This document shows positions 30,598-38,753 of a DNA stretch of 64,000 nucleotides, in pieces. The first letter of the stretch is position 1. Every line of letters starts with the position of its first letter. The position numbers and the translations under genes were made by a program. Origin of the DNA: an uncultured Bacilli bacterium (GTDB lineage Bacteria > Bacillota_I > Bacilli_A > RF39 > UBA660); the NCBI GenBank assembly GCA_947624045.1, contig CANQIL010000001.1, forward strand, positions 92,978-156,977. Direction: 5' to 3'. The notes beneath the pieces were generated by a model. That model searched no databases. It worked only from the letters and a program-made list of their open reading frames with translations, and was not told where the DNA came from.

Positions 30598-30870
30598 ATG
30601 GCAGATGTCGAAGAAAAGAAAAGTAAAGCAAAAAAAGTGGACAAAAAAGTTACTAAGAATGCTTCTAAAAAAGAAGAAAAGAAAAGTTTATGGGTAAGAT
30701 TTAGAATATTTTGTCATGGTGTAAAATCTGAATTTAAAAAAGTTCATTGGACTTCAAAAAATGACCTTGTAAAATATTCTATAGCTACTATAGTATTTGT
30801 AGTCGTTTGTTCTTTATTCTTTTATGCAATAGATATAATCTTTGCATTAATTCAAACATTATTTAATTAA
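30598..30870 (+). CDS. secE: preprotein translocase subunit SecE
   Basis: Lys-rich N-term, GVKSEFKKVHWTSKNDLVKYSIATIVFVVV, next to nusG. Confidence 0.95.
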   Translation: MADVEEKKSKAKKVDKKVTKNASKKEEKKSLWVRFRIFCHGVKSEFKKVHWTSKNDLVKYSIATIVFVVVCSLFFYAIDIIFALIQTLFN

Positions 30871-30881
30871 AGGAGTTTAAT

Positions 30882-31418
30882 ATGGATAAACAATGGTATG
30901 TAGTTAACACTTATTCTGGACATGAAAATAAAGTAAAAGAAAAGCTTGAGATGAGAGCTGAATCTATGGATATGCAAGATTATATCTTTAGAGTTGTTAT
31001 TCCGGAAGAGAAAGTTGTAGAAGTTAAAGATGGAGTAACTAAAGAAAAAGTTAAAAAGATGTTTCCTGGATATATCTTAGTAGAAATGGTTATGACTGAT
31101 GAAGCTTGGTATGTTGTACGTAATACACCTGGTGTTACAGGATTTATTGGTTCAAGTGGAAAAGGAGCTAAGCCAACACCATTACAACCTTATGAAGTAG
31201 ATAAGATTTTAGGTAATATGGGTATTAGTCGTATTGATGTTGAAACTGAGCTTGCGGTTGGTAGCAAAGTTAAAATTATTGCTGGACCATTTAATGGAAT
31301 GTTTGGTAAGATTGATTCAGTTGACCTTGCTAATCAAAAAGTTAATTTACTTGTAGATTTATTTGGACAAGAAACTTCAGTTGAAGTGGAAATTAGTCAA
31401 ATTGAAAATGCAGGATAA
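30882..31418 (+). CDS. nusG: transcription termination/antitermination protein NusG
   Basis: KQWYVVNTYSGHENKVKEKLE, MFPGYILVEM, VRNTPGVTGFIGSSG, KOW. Confidence 0.98.
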   Translation: MDKQWYVVNTYSGHENKVKEKLEMRAESMDMQDYIFRVVIPEEKVVEVKDGVTKEKVKKMFPGYILVEMVMTDEAWYVVRNTPGVTGFIGSSGKGAKPTPLQPYEVDKILGNMGISRIDVETELAVGSKVKIIAGPFNGMFGKIDSVDLANQKVNLLVDLFGQETSVEVEISQIENAG

Positions 31419-31479
31419 GTACTTGCGTTTTTATAAAGATTATGTTATTATTTAAGGGCTATATTTAATTTAATATAGA

Positions 31480-31560
31480 TTTAGTGGGAAGCATGGTTTG
31501 CATTTTTAAGCGGTAATCAAGCTATTTGGACCACTCGCGAAAACTAAATTTGAAGAAAGG
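31480..31560 (+). promoter_or_regulatory. rplK leader region (possible L11-operon leader)
   Basis: agtggg...ggaccact pairing segment directly upstream of rplK. Confidence 0.35.
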
Positions 31561-31571
31561 ATGTGTTTTTC

Positions 31572-32003
31572 GTGGCAAAGGATGCAGTAAAGAAAATAAA
31601 ATTACAAATCCCAGCAGGAAAAGCTACACCAGCTCCACCAGTTGGTACAGTATTAGGACCTGCCGGAATTAATTTGCAAGAATTTTGTACGAAGTATAAT
31701 GATGCTACTAGGGATAAAATGGGAGATATTTTACCAGTAGAAATTTCAATATACGAGGATAGAAGTTTTGATTTTGTTATTAAGACTCCACCTACAAGTT
31801 TCTTGTTAAAGAAATATGCTAAAATAAATAAAGGCTCAGTTAAGGGCTCAAAGGAAACTGTTGCGACTATTTCAGAAGCACAGTTAAGAGAAATTGCTGA
31901 AGTTAAATTGCCTGATTTGAATGCTTATGATGTAGAAGCAGCTATGAAGATTGTGGCTGGAACTGCAAAAAATATGGGAATAAAAATCGAAGGTCAAGAG
32001 TAA
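31572..32003 (+). CDS. rplK: 50S ribosomal protein L11
   Basis: [36 protein letters not shown] start after gaaagg. Confidence 0.98.
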   Translation: MAKDAVKKIKLQIPAGKATPAPPVGTVLGPAGINLQEFCTKYNDATRDKMGDILPVEISIYEDRSFDFVIKTPPTSFLLKKYAKINKGSVKGSKETVATISEAQLREIAEVKLPDLNAYDVEAAMKIVAGTAKNMGIKIEGQE

Positions 32004-32080
32004 TTTTAATCATATAGGTTTAAGCCTATGTGGAAGGAAAATTTAAAAATCCGCTTTTACCACATAAGGAGGAAAGAAAG

Positions 32081-32776
32081 ATGAAAAAAAGAAGTAAGAA
32101 ATATACTGAAGCTGCTTCTAAAATAGAAAAGAATAAGATATATTCTAAAGAAGAAGCTGTTAAATTAGTAAAAGAAACTTCTACTAGTTCTTTTGATGGC
32201 TCTATTGAAGTAGCTATGAGATTAAACTTAGATACTAAGAAAGCAGACCAACAATTAAGAGGTGCTATTGTACTTCCTAAGGGAACTGGTAAAACTAAAA
32301 AAGTATTAGTAATAGCTAGAGGACCTAAAGCAGCAGAGGCAAAAGAAGCAAATGCTGATTATGTCGGAGATACAGATATGCTTGAAAAAATCGAAAAAGA
32401 AAATTGGTTTGATTTTGATACAATGATTGCTACTCCTGATATGATGCCTTTACTTGGTAAGTTAGGTAAAGTTTTAGGACCTAAAGGTTTAATGCCAAAT
32501 CCTAAGACTGGTACGGTTACTTTAGATATTAAAAAAGCAGTAGAAGAAGTTAAGGCTGGTCGTGTTGAATATAGAACTGATAGTTTTGGTAATATTCATG
32601 GAATTATTGGTAAGGCTTCTTTTAGTGAGGAAGATTTGCTTGCTAACTTAAATGCATTTGTAGAGCAAATTTTAAAGATTAAGCCTGCAACTGTAAAAGG
32701 TGAGTATGTAAAGAATATTTCTATTTCTTCAACTATGGGTCCTGGAATCAAAGTTGAAAATAATTTTGACAAATAG
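32081..32776 (+). CDS. rplA: 50S ribosomal protein L1
   Basis: [36 protein letters not shown]; start at ATG 32081. Confidence 0.98.
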   Translation: MKKRSKKYTEAASKIEKNKIYSKEEAVKLVKETSTSSFDGSIEVAMRLNLDTKKADQQLRGAIVLPKGTGKTKKVLVIARGPKAAEAKEANADYVGDTDMLEKIEKENWFDFDTMIATPDMMPLLGKLGKVLGPKGLMPNPKTGTVTLDIKKAVEEVKAGRVEYRTDSFGNIHGIIGKASFSEEDLLANLNAFVEQILKIKPATVKGEYVKNISISSTMGPGIKVENNFDK

Positions 32777-32794
32777 AAATTTATAAGATATAAT
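32766..32794 (+). promoter_or_regulatory. promoter of rplJL overlapping rplA stop
   Basis: TTGACA-N17-TATAAT. Confidence 0.8.
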
Positions 32795-32804
32795 AAAGAC
32801 AATT

Positions 32805-32925
32805 TGTTGGTGCCATAGACAGTAGGTGTTAAATGTAAATCCTACCGAGGACTTAATTAGTTATAAAAGGTTCTTACTGTCTAGATGTTAAGAACCTTTT
32901 TCATGGCATCCCTAAAAAATGAGGA
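32805..32925 (+). promoter_or_regulatory. ribosomal protein L10 leader
   Basis: tgccatagacagtaggtgttaaatgtaaatcctaccgaggacttaatta...aaggttcttactgtct..aagaacctttttcatggcatccc: L10-leader-like layout upstream of rplJ. Confidence 0.85.
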
Positions 32926-32933
32926 GGTGTATT

Positions 32934-33428
32934 ATGGCAAGTGAAAAAGCGTTAAAAGAAAAACAAGCTATCATTGATGAGATTAAATCACGTGTAGAAT
33001 CTGCAAAAACTATCGTTTTGTTTGATTATCGTGGTATTACTGATAGCGAAGCTAAAGAATTACGTGTTAAATTAAGAGAAACGAATTCTGATTATAAAGT
33101 ATATAAAAATACTTTAATGGCTCGTGCTTTTAATGATTTATCAATTGATTTGAATGAAGCTTTAAGTGGACCAAGTGCTTTCGCTTATGGCGAAGACCAA
33201 ATTGCGCCAATTAAAGTTTTAGCAGATTTTGCTAAAGAACACCCAGCATTAGTTTTAAAAGTAGGGATTGTAGATGGGGACAAAGCAGATGAAGCTAAGT
33301 TAGCTGAATATGCAGCACTACCATCAAGAGATGCTTTATTAACTATGTTAGCTGGTGGTATGATTGGTTTAGTAAGAGATTTATCAATTTGCCTTGACTT
33401 ATATAGTAAGCAAAAAGAGGAAAATTAA
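32934..33428 (+). CDS. rplJ: 50S ribosomal protein L10
   Basis: VLFDYRGITDSEAKELRVKLRE, YKVYKNTLMARAF. Confidence 0.97.
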   Translation: MASEKALKEKQAIIDEIKSRVESAKTIVLFDYRGITDSEAKELRVKLRETNSDYKVYKNTLMARAFNDLSIDLNEALSGPSAFAYGEDQIAPIKVLADFAKEHPALVLKVGIVDGDKADEAKLAEYAALPSRDALLTMLAGGMIGLVRDLSICLDLYSKQKEEN

Positions 33429-33459
33429 AAATTAAAATAAATTTAAGGAGGATTAAAAA

Positions 33460-33831
33460 ATGGCTAAATTAACAAAAGAAGATTTTATCAGTAGTTTAAA
33501 AGAAATGAACTTATTAGAAATTAAGGAATTAGTAGATGCAATGAAAGAAGAATTTGGTGTTGACCCATCAGCTGTTGCTGTTAGTGCACCAGTTGCTGGT
33601 GGAGCTAGTGAAGATGCTGCTCCAAGTACAGTTACAGTATCTATTAGTGATGCTGGAGCTGCTAAAGTTGCAGTTATTAAAGTTGTTAAAGATATTACTG
33701 GTTTAGGATTAAAAGAATCTAAAGATATCGTTGATAATAACGGTGTTGTTAAAGAAAATATTCCAACTAGTGAAGCTGATGAAATCAAAGCTAAGCTTGA
33801 AGAAGCTGGAGCTACTGTAGAAGTTAAGTAA
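33460..33831 (+). CDS. rplL: 50S ribosomal protein L7/L12
   Basis: KLTKEDFISSLKEMNLLEIKELVDAMKEEFGVD, GLGLKESKDIVDN. Confidence 0.98.
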   Translation: MAKLTKEDFISSLKEMNLLEIKELVDAMKEEFGVDPSAVAVSAPVAGGASEDAAPSTVTVSISDAGAAKVAVIKVVKDITGLGLKESKDIVDNNGVVKENIPTSEADEIKAKLEEAGATVEVK

Positions 33832-33988
33832 TTGACTTCTTTTTTATTTAAATTTTTTTTGAGAAATGACTAATTAAATAAAAATAGTTATTTTTCTTTG
33901 TATGTAAAATTGTGACAATTTTTATTTAAAATATGTTTTGACTGCGTTTAATATGATATGATTGTTTTAAGTTAGGTGGTGTTGTTAA

Positions 33989-34630
33989 ATGCTAAATATT
34001 TCAAGTGATGAGTTAGAAGAATTTAAAAAAATAGTAACAAGGTTTGAAAAGGGAGATTTTGAAGATGTTTTGTCTTTTAACTTGAATCAATTACTAGATA
34101 AAAATTATCTTCCTAAAAAAATCAGTCAAAATGAGTTTTTAATAGAGGGCGACTTAGGTAATAATCAGAGAAAAAGAATAGTTTTAAAAGATGATTTTAT
34201 TGATTTAGAACAAGATTTACATCAAATAACAGCTCAAATTGATGAAACGGAAAATATGGTCAATTCTTGTGAAGATAGAGTTGTAACAGAGTGTTATGGA
34301 GGTGCTACTCGCATAACTAGTACGCAGGCAACTGGAAGAATGAGAAATGCTGTAGGGCCTAGTTTAGTTGATGTTAATAGTACTGTTGAGCATGTGTTTA
34401 ATGTAGATGGAACTTTATCAAGTTATAGTTATGAAAATGAAAAAAGTAATACGAGAAAGTCTTTACTAATAAATAATGGAAAAATTGAGATAAAAAATAA
34501 TGAGCAACATTATGAATTTGATATGCCTGATGAAGTACTTTATAATAAAGAAAATGTGAAACATGTTCCTGTAAATATAGATACTTTAGTTACCTATTTG
34601 CAATCAAAAAATAATAATGTTATGAGTTAA
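33989..34630 (+). CDS. hypothetical protein
   Basis: Long ORF with RBS aggtgg; no family recognised. Confidence 0.65.
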   Translation: MLNISSDELEEFKKIVTRFEKGDFEDVLSFNLNQLLDKNYLPKKISQNEFLIEGDLGNNQRKRIVLKDDFIDLEQDLHQITAQIDETENMVNSCEDRVVTECYGGATRITSTQATGRMRNAVGPSLVDVNSTVEHVFNVDGTLSSYSYENEKSNTRKSLLINNGKIEIKNNEQHYEFDMPDEVLYNKENVKHVPVNIDTLVTYLQSKNNNVMS

Positions 34631-34647
34631 GCAGTTAAGAATTTTTC

Positions 34648-34676
34648 TTGACATTTGGTTAAATAATTTATATAAT
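34648..34676 (+). promoter_or_regulatory. consensus sigma-A promoter for ncRNA candidate 1
   Basis: TTGACA-N17-TATAAT. Confidence 0.85.
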
Positions 34677-34683
34677 GAAATTG

Positions 34684-35032
34684 CTAATAGGATATAGATA
34701 TCTCGATTTACAATAATTTGAAAATATTTTAAAGAATATTGATAATTAAAGTAATGGTTGAGGTATAAAACCTTATCAGTCTTATTAGTCAAATTGCAGC
34801 ATAAGAACAAAGAAGGAAAACTTTAGGTGGTAAGTGGCTGGATCGATTAATGATTGCGATATTTCACATTGGCCTGTGGATGTCCGGCTCCCTATAAACC
34901 AACAACAAGGGAAGATTTATCAGGTCGCTTTTGTTGTAAAAAAGTATAGAGCTAGTAATTAGTGTTTGGACAAGTAGGTTCATATGTATTTTTTTGGTAT
35001 ATAGATTTAATCATTATCTATATATTTTTTTT
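34684..35032 (+). ncRNA. candidate structured ncRNA (possibly 6S RNA-like)
   Basis: No ORF; perfect promoter upstream; terminator tatagatttaatcattatctata-T8 at the end; gcgatatttcaca...gtgg...ggctcc resembles the 6S RNA bubble strand. Confidence 0.45.
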
Positions 35033-35095
35033 AAATGTTTAGTTTACAAATCTAACTTTTAATGTTAAAATTTAAACTGAAAGGAAGTTGGTAGC

Positions 35096-36145
35096 ATGAA
35101 TGAGATTGGGAAAAATTTAAAAAGAGTAAGATTACTTAAGAATTTGTCATTAAGAGATGCTGGTGCATTATTGAATATGTCCGCTCAAGCAGTAGCAAAA
35201 TATGAAAAGGGACAGATAAATCCTAATTCACAAAGGTTGATAGAGTTTGCTAAAGCGTATAATGTTAAAACTATTGAATTTTTGAAATCTTATGATGTTC
35301 CAAAGATGAATTTTACTTCCTTTAGAAAGAGAAAAAGTTTGACGGGAAAAAATTTGAGTTTATTAGAAGAAATAATTCAAGATGAAGTGGCTAAATATTT
35401 AGAAGTTATGGAAATTAATAATTGTAATTATGATGAAGTTAAAATAAAAAAGTATAATTGTAACAGTTTGGAAGGGGCAGAAGAGGCCGCAATAAAGTTT
35501 AGAAATGATATAAATTTTTCGCTATTACAACCTATATCAGATTTAATTAATACTTTAGAGAATTTAGGCATTATTATAATTCAAATTAAAAATGAAAATA
35601 ATCGCTTTGATGACTTTGATGGATTAAGTGAATTTGTGGGAGGCATTCCGGTAATTGTTTTATTAGATGGAATTAATGATGGTGCTAGGCAAAGATTTAC
35701 TATTGCTCACGAATTAGGACATTTAATATTAAATATTACTAGTAATTTAGATGAAGAAAAAATTTGTAATAGATTTGCAAGTAGTCTGTTAATGCCAAGA
35801 GAGGCTGTTTTAAATGAGTTTGGTAAATTTAGAAATAACATTAGTTTGTTTGAATTAATTGCTTTTAAAAAAGAATATAAAGTTAGTATTGCCGCAACTC
35901 TTTATAGATTAAGAGATTTAAAGATAATTTCTGAATATACTTACAAAAATTTTAGCATAAAAATAAATAAAGAGTTTGGTAAAAGGTCTGAACCTTGTAA
36001 AATAAATTGTGAGGAATCACTGCAGTTTAAAAAAATTGTTCATAAATTAGAAATTGATAATATCATAACATTAAATAAAGCTTGCGAATTTTTGGGAGTA
36101 TCTATAAATGACTATAACAACGAAAATAATAATTACGGATACTAA
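35096..36145 (+). CDS. XRE-family HTH + ImmA/IrrE (COG2856) metallopeptidase
   Basis: GKNLKRVRLLKNLSLRDAGALLNMSAQAVAKYEKGQINP; RQRFTIAHELGHLIL; NRFASSLLMPR. Confidence 0.92.
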   Translation: MNEIGKNLKRVRLLKNLSLRDAGALLNMSAQAVAKYEKGQINPNSQRLIEFAKAYNVKTIEFLKSYDVPKMNFTSFRKRKSLTGKNLSLLEEIIQDEVAKYLEVMEINNCNYDEVKIKKYNCNSLEGAEEAAIKFRNDINFSLLQPISDLINTLENLGIIIIQIKNENNRFDDFDGLSEFVGGIPVIVLLDGINDGARQRFTIAHELGHLILNITSNLDEEKICNRFASSLLMPREAVLNEFGKFRNNISLFELIAFKKEYKVSIAATLYRLRDLKIISEYTYKNFSIKINKEFGKRSEPCKINCEESLQFKKIVHKLEIDNIITLNKACEFLGVSINDYNNENNNYGY

Positions 36146-36623
36146 TATAATTACGGATTTAAATAACGCTAAAATTTTAGGACAATTTGTAGAGCTTGAT
36201 AATGTTTATATAAGTGATTTAATAAAATATGATGAAATAAATACTTTCACTTGTGATGAGGAAATTATTAAAAAAGCAAAAACTATTAATGCGACCGAGG
36301 AAGAGTTAAAAGAAATTAGTCAAATTAGAAAGTTAAAGCCAAGATTATCTTCTTATGACGTTCTTAATTATATATTAGCTAGGGACAATAAATGTATTCT
36401 TGCTACGGGAGATAATGAATTAAAAAAATTTTGTGAAATAAATGGTGTTGAAGTTATTAGAACATTAAAAATAATTGAATTAATGGTAGAAAAAAGGATT
36501 ATTTCACTTGAAGTGGCAGTTACAGCTTGTGAACTTTTAGAAAAATGCCCATCTACTAGAATACCAAAAGAGGCTATTAAAAACTTAAAGGAAAAATTAG
36601 AAAAAGACTTAGTTTTAGTTTAG
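36108..36623 (+). CDS. PIN-domain-like protein, putative toxin/nuclease
   Basis: IIITDTNIITDLNNA, late D residues in SSYDVLNYILARDNKCILATGDNELKKFC; overlaps preceding gene by 38 bp. Confidence 0.75.
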   Translation: MTITTKIIITDTNIITDLNNAKILGQFVELDNVYISDLIKYDEINTFTCDEEIIKKAKTINATEEELKEISQIRKLKPRLSSYDVLNYILARDNKCILATGDNELKKFCEINGVEVIRTLKIIELMVEKRIISLEVAVTACELLEKCPSTRIPKEAIKNLKEKLEKDLVLV

Positions 36624-36667
36624 AATAAATAATTTGTTTTGGTCAAGAAATGAGCAAATTTTGCCTC

Positions 36668-36696
36668 TTGACAAAGCTTTTTGTAAATACTATAAT
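36668..36696 (+). promoter_or_regulatory. consensus sigma-A promoter for ncRNA candidate 2
   Basis: TTGACA-N17-TATAAT. Confidence 0.85.
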
Positions 36697-36702
36697 TGTG
36701 TT

Positions 36703-37012
36703 ATATCCTAGGGTGGTAGTAGTAGGGATGAGTCTGTTATTCTTACAATAAAAACGTAGGAAGATAAGATTTTGAAATATGAAAACACGACTTTCAGTTA
36801 GATTTTGTAAAAGGAATTTAGACTGAATTTACTGTAGGGAAGCGTAAGCTTTTAATAGTAATACTTACCAAGACTAGGGTGATGCAATTTGAAGAGAAAG
36901 AAACTCTTTATTGATAAGTGATTTATTAAATGAAACTGATAATTTCAAATGATAGGTCTGTTTAAAAAACTCGGGAAAGCTGCTTGTTTAGTGGCTTTTT
37001 TTCTTGCATATT
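36703..37012 (+). ncRNA. candidate ~300-nt structured ncRNA, family unrecognised
   Basis: No ORF; perfect promoter; ends in imperfect stem aaagctgct...agtggcttt followed by T-run. Confidence 0.5.
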
Positions 37013-37051
37013 AAAACTATTTTCGCTATACTTGTAATAGTAGGAGGGACT

Positions 37052-37207
37052 ATGAAAGAGGAAGATACAGAAATCAATGATGAAGATGTTTTTGAAATAG
37101 AGGGCTTACAAGTAGAAAAAGACATGGATGATAATTTGAAAAACACTATTATACGATATAATTTAGTTCATAAAAAAATAATGGAAGATTTGCAATTAAA
37201 AAGTTAA
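37052..37207 (+). CDS. hypothetical small acidic protein
   Basis: RBS aggaggg before ATG 37052. Confidence 0.55.
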   Translation: MKEEDTEINDEDVFEIEGLQVEKDMDDNLKNTIIRYNLVHKKIMEDLQLKS

Positions 37208-37267
37208 AAAATATTTGAAAATAATCATTAATTGTGATAGGCTATTTATAGAATAGGGAGGGTGAAA

Positions 37268-37663
37268 ATGGCTAAGAATTATAATGTTACTCTTACAGAT
37301 AAATATGAAGCTAAAGTTATTAATAGTTCTAGTAAAGACTGTTTGTTTGATGAGCAGAAATATGACTTATACTATGATAAAGTAAAAAGCGTTATTAAAA
37401 ATATAGTTTCTAATTGTGATAATATTATTAAGCTTATGGATAAAGTTTTGAGTGATTCACAAACAGGAAAAGCTCCAGCTAGTTATTGTAAGAGAGTAAA
37501 ACAAAATGCTGAAAAAATAAAAGCTGAACTTATTGAAAGTAGAAATAACTTAGGTGTTAAACTAGATTGTGAATTTAAAAGACAAATCAAGGCTTGGATA
37601 GCTTGGTCTAAGAAACGAGAAAAAGCATTAATGCAAGAGATAGAGAATTTACAAAATAAGTAA
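37268..37663 (+). CDS. hypothetical helical protein
   Basis: RBS gggaggg; predicted mostly helical, basic. Confidence 0.6.
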   Translation: MAKNYNVTLTDKYEAKVINSSSKDCLFDEQKYDLYYDKVKSVIKNIVSNCDNIIKLMDKVLSDSQTGKAPASYCKRVKQNAEKIKAELIESRNNLGVKLDCEFKRQIKAWIAWSKKREKALMQEIENLQNK

Positions 37664-37675
37664 AAGAGGTGTGAT

Positions 37676-37969
37676 ATGGCAGTTAAAAAATATCAAGTTA
37701 AAGAATCCTTATTACAAAAAACATTAAAAGAATGTAATACCTATATGACAAATATCAATAACTTAATTGGTAAATATGATGATGGTAGTAGGGGTGAGAA
37801 AACTTTGATAGGTTGTGTTGAAAAGATGAATGAAGAATGCTGGTCTGATGGTCGAGCAGCTACACTTTGGTATCAAAGTAATCAAAATAACTTAAATAAA
37901 ATTAGTCAACAAATGAAAGCAATTGATGAAGATTTAAAGACACTTGATTTGATGGGAAATATTAATTAA
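37676..37969 (+). CDS. hypothetical ~97-aa protein, WXG100/ESAT-6-like size and layout
   Basis: Two helical stretches around a central ECWSDGRAATLWY; RBS aagaggtg. Confidence 0.5.
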   Translation: MAVKKYQVKESLLQKTLKECNTYMTNINNLIGKYDDGSRGEKTLIGCVEKMNEECWSDGRAATLWYQSNQNNLNKISQQMKAIDEDLKTLDLMGNIN

Positions 37970-38065
37970 GAAAAGTAGTTTACATAAATTTTACAAAAAA
38001 AGTAACTTTTTTTGAATTTTTTTGTTGACTTTGAAAAAGAAAAGGTTTAATATATGTTTCGAAAG

Positions 38066-38104
38066 GGCGAAAACTTAGTACATTTTACTTTGTTTTCGCC
38101 TTCT
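38066..38104 (+). terminator. leader hairpin/attenuator upstream of rsmC-rpoBC
   Basis: ggcgaaaac (38066..38074) / gttttcgcc (38092..38100) then T-rich. Confidence 0.6.
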
Positions 38105-38126
38105 TTATTTACTTAGGGGCGATGAA

Positions 38127-38714
38127 ATGGGGCAGTATTTTACTAACGAAAAGTTACCTAGTAATGTAAAAAGAACAGAATGCTTTGTTTTAGGAGAAAA
38201 ATTTATTTTCTTAACTGATAATGGAGTTTTTTCAAAGGACGGTTTGGATTTTGGCAGTAGACTTCTTCTTGATGCAATCCCGCTTGAAGAAGTTGGAGGC
38301 AAAATTCTTGATATGGGTTGCGGTTATGGAGTATTTGGTATTGTTTTGGCAAAAGTTACTGGTGCACATATTGATATGGTTGATGTTAACTTGAGAGCTT
38401 TGCATTTAACAAAGCGAAACATTTTAGAAAATAACGTTAGTGATATCAATGTGTTTGAAAGTAATGTTTACGAAAATGTTACAGATAAGTACTCATCCAT
38501 TATTACTAATCCACCGATCAGAGCTGGTAAAAAAGTGGTCTATGAAATAGTGATGAAAGCTTCCGAACATTTGGAAAAAGATGGAAAACTTTTTTTAGTA
38601 ATTCGTAAGGAGCAAGGTGCAAAATCGCTAATTGTCGACTTGGAAAAAGTATATAATGTAGAAGTTATGAATAAGAAAAAAGGATTTTATGTCCTAAAAT
38701 GTGAATTGAAATAA
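38127..38714 (+). CDS. class I SAM-dependent methyltransferase (RsmC/YbxB-like)
   Basis: ILDMGCGYGVFGIVLAK, SIITNPPIRAGKKVV; immediately upstream of rpoB as in Bacillus ybxB. Confidence 0.9.
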   Translation: MGQYFTNEKLPSNVKRTECFVLGEKFIFLTDNGVFSKDGLDFGSRLLLDAIPLEEVGGKILDMGCGYGVFGIVLAKVTGAHIDMVDVNLRALHLTKRNILENNVSDINVFESNVYENVTDKYSSIITNPPIRAGKKVVYEIVMKASEHLEKDGKLFLVIRKEQGAKSLIVDLEKVYNVEVMNKKKGFYVLKCELK

Positions 38715-38753
38715 CATTTTTAATAAGAAAAATTAAATGTGGGGTGAAAAATA

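Noticed and set aside
33453-33788. 111-aa minus-strand ORF antisense to rplL
   Set aside because: Shadow ORF of the L7/L12 gene; composition explained by the sense codons.
36703-37012. RNase P or SRP RNA identity
   Set aside because: Hallmark motifs gaggaaagtcc (RNase P) and ggaaggaagcagc (SRP) were not found, so left as unclassified.
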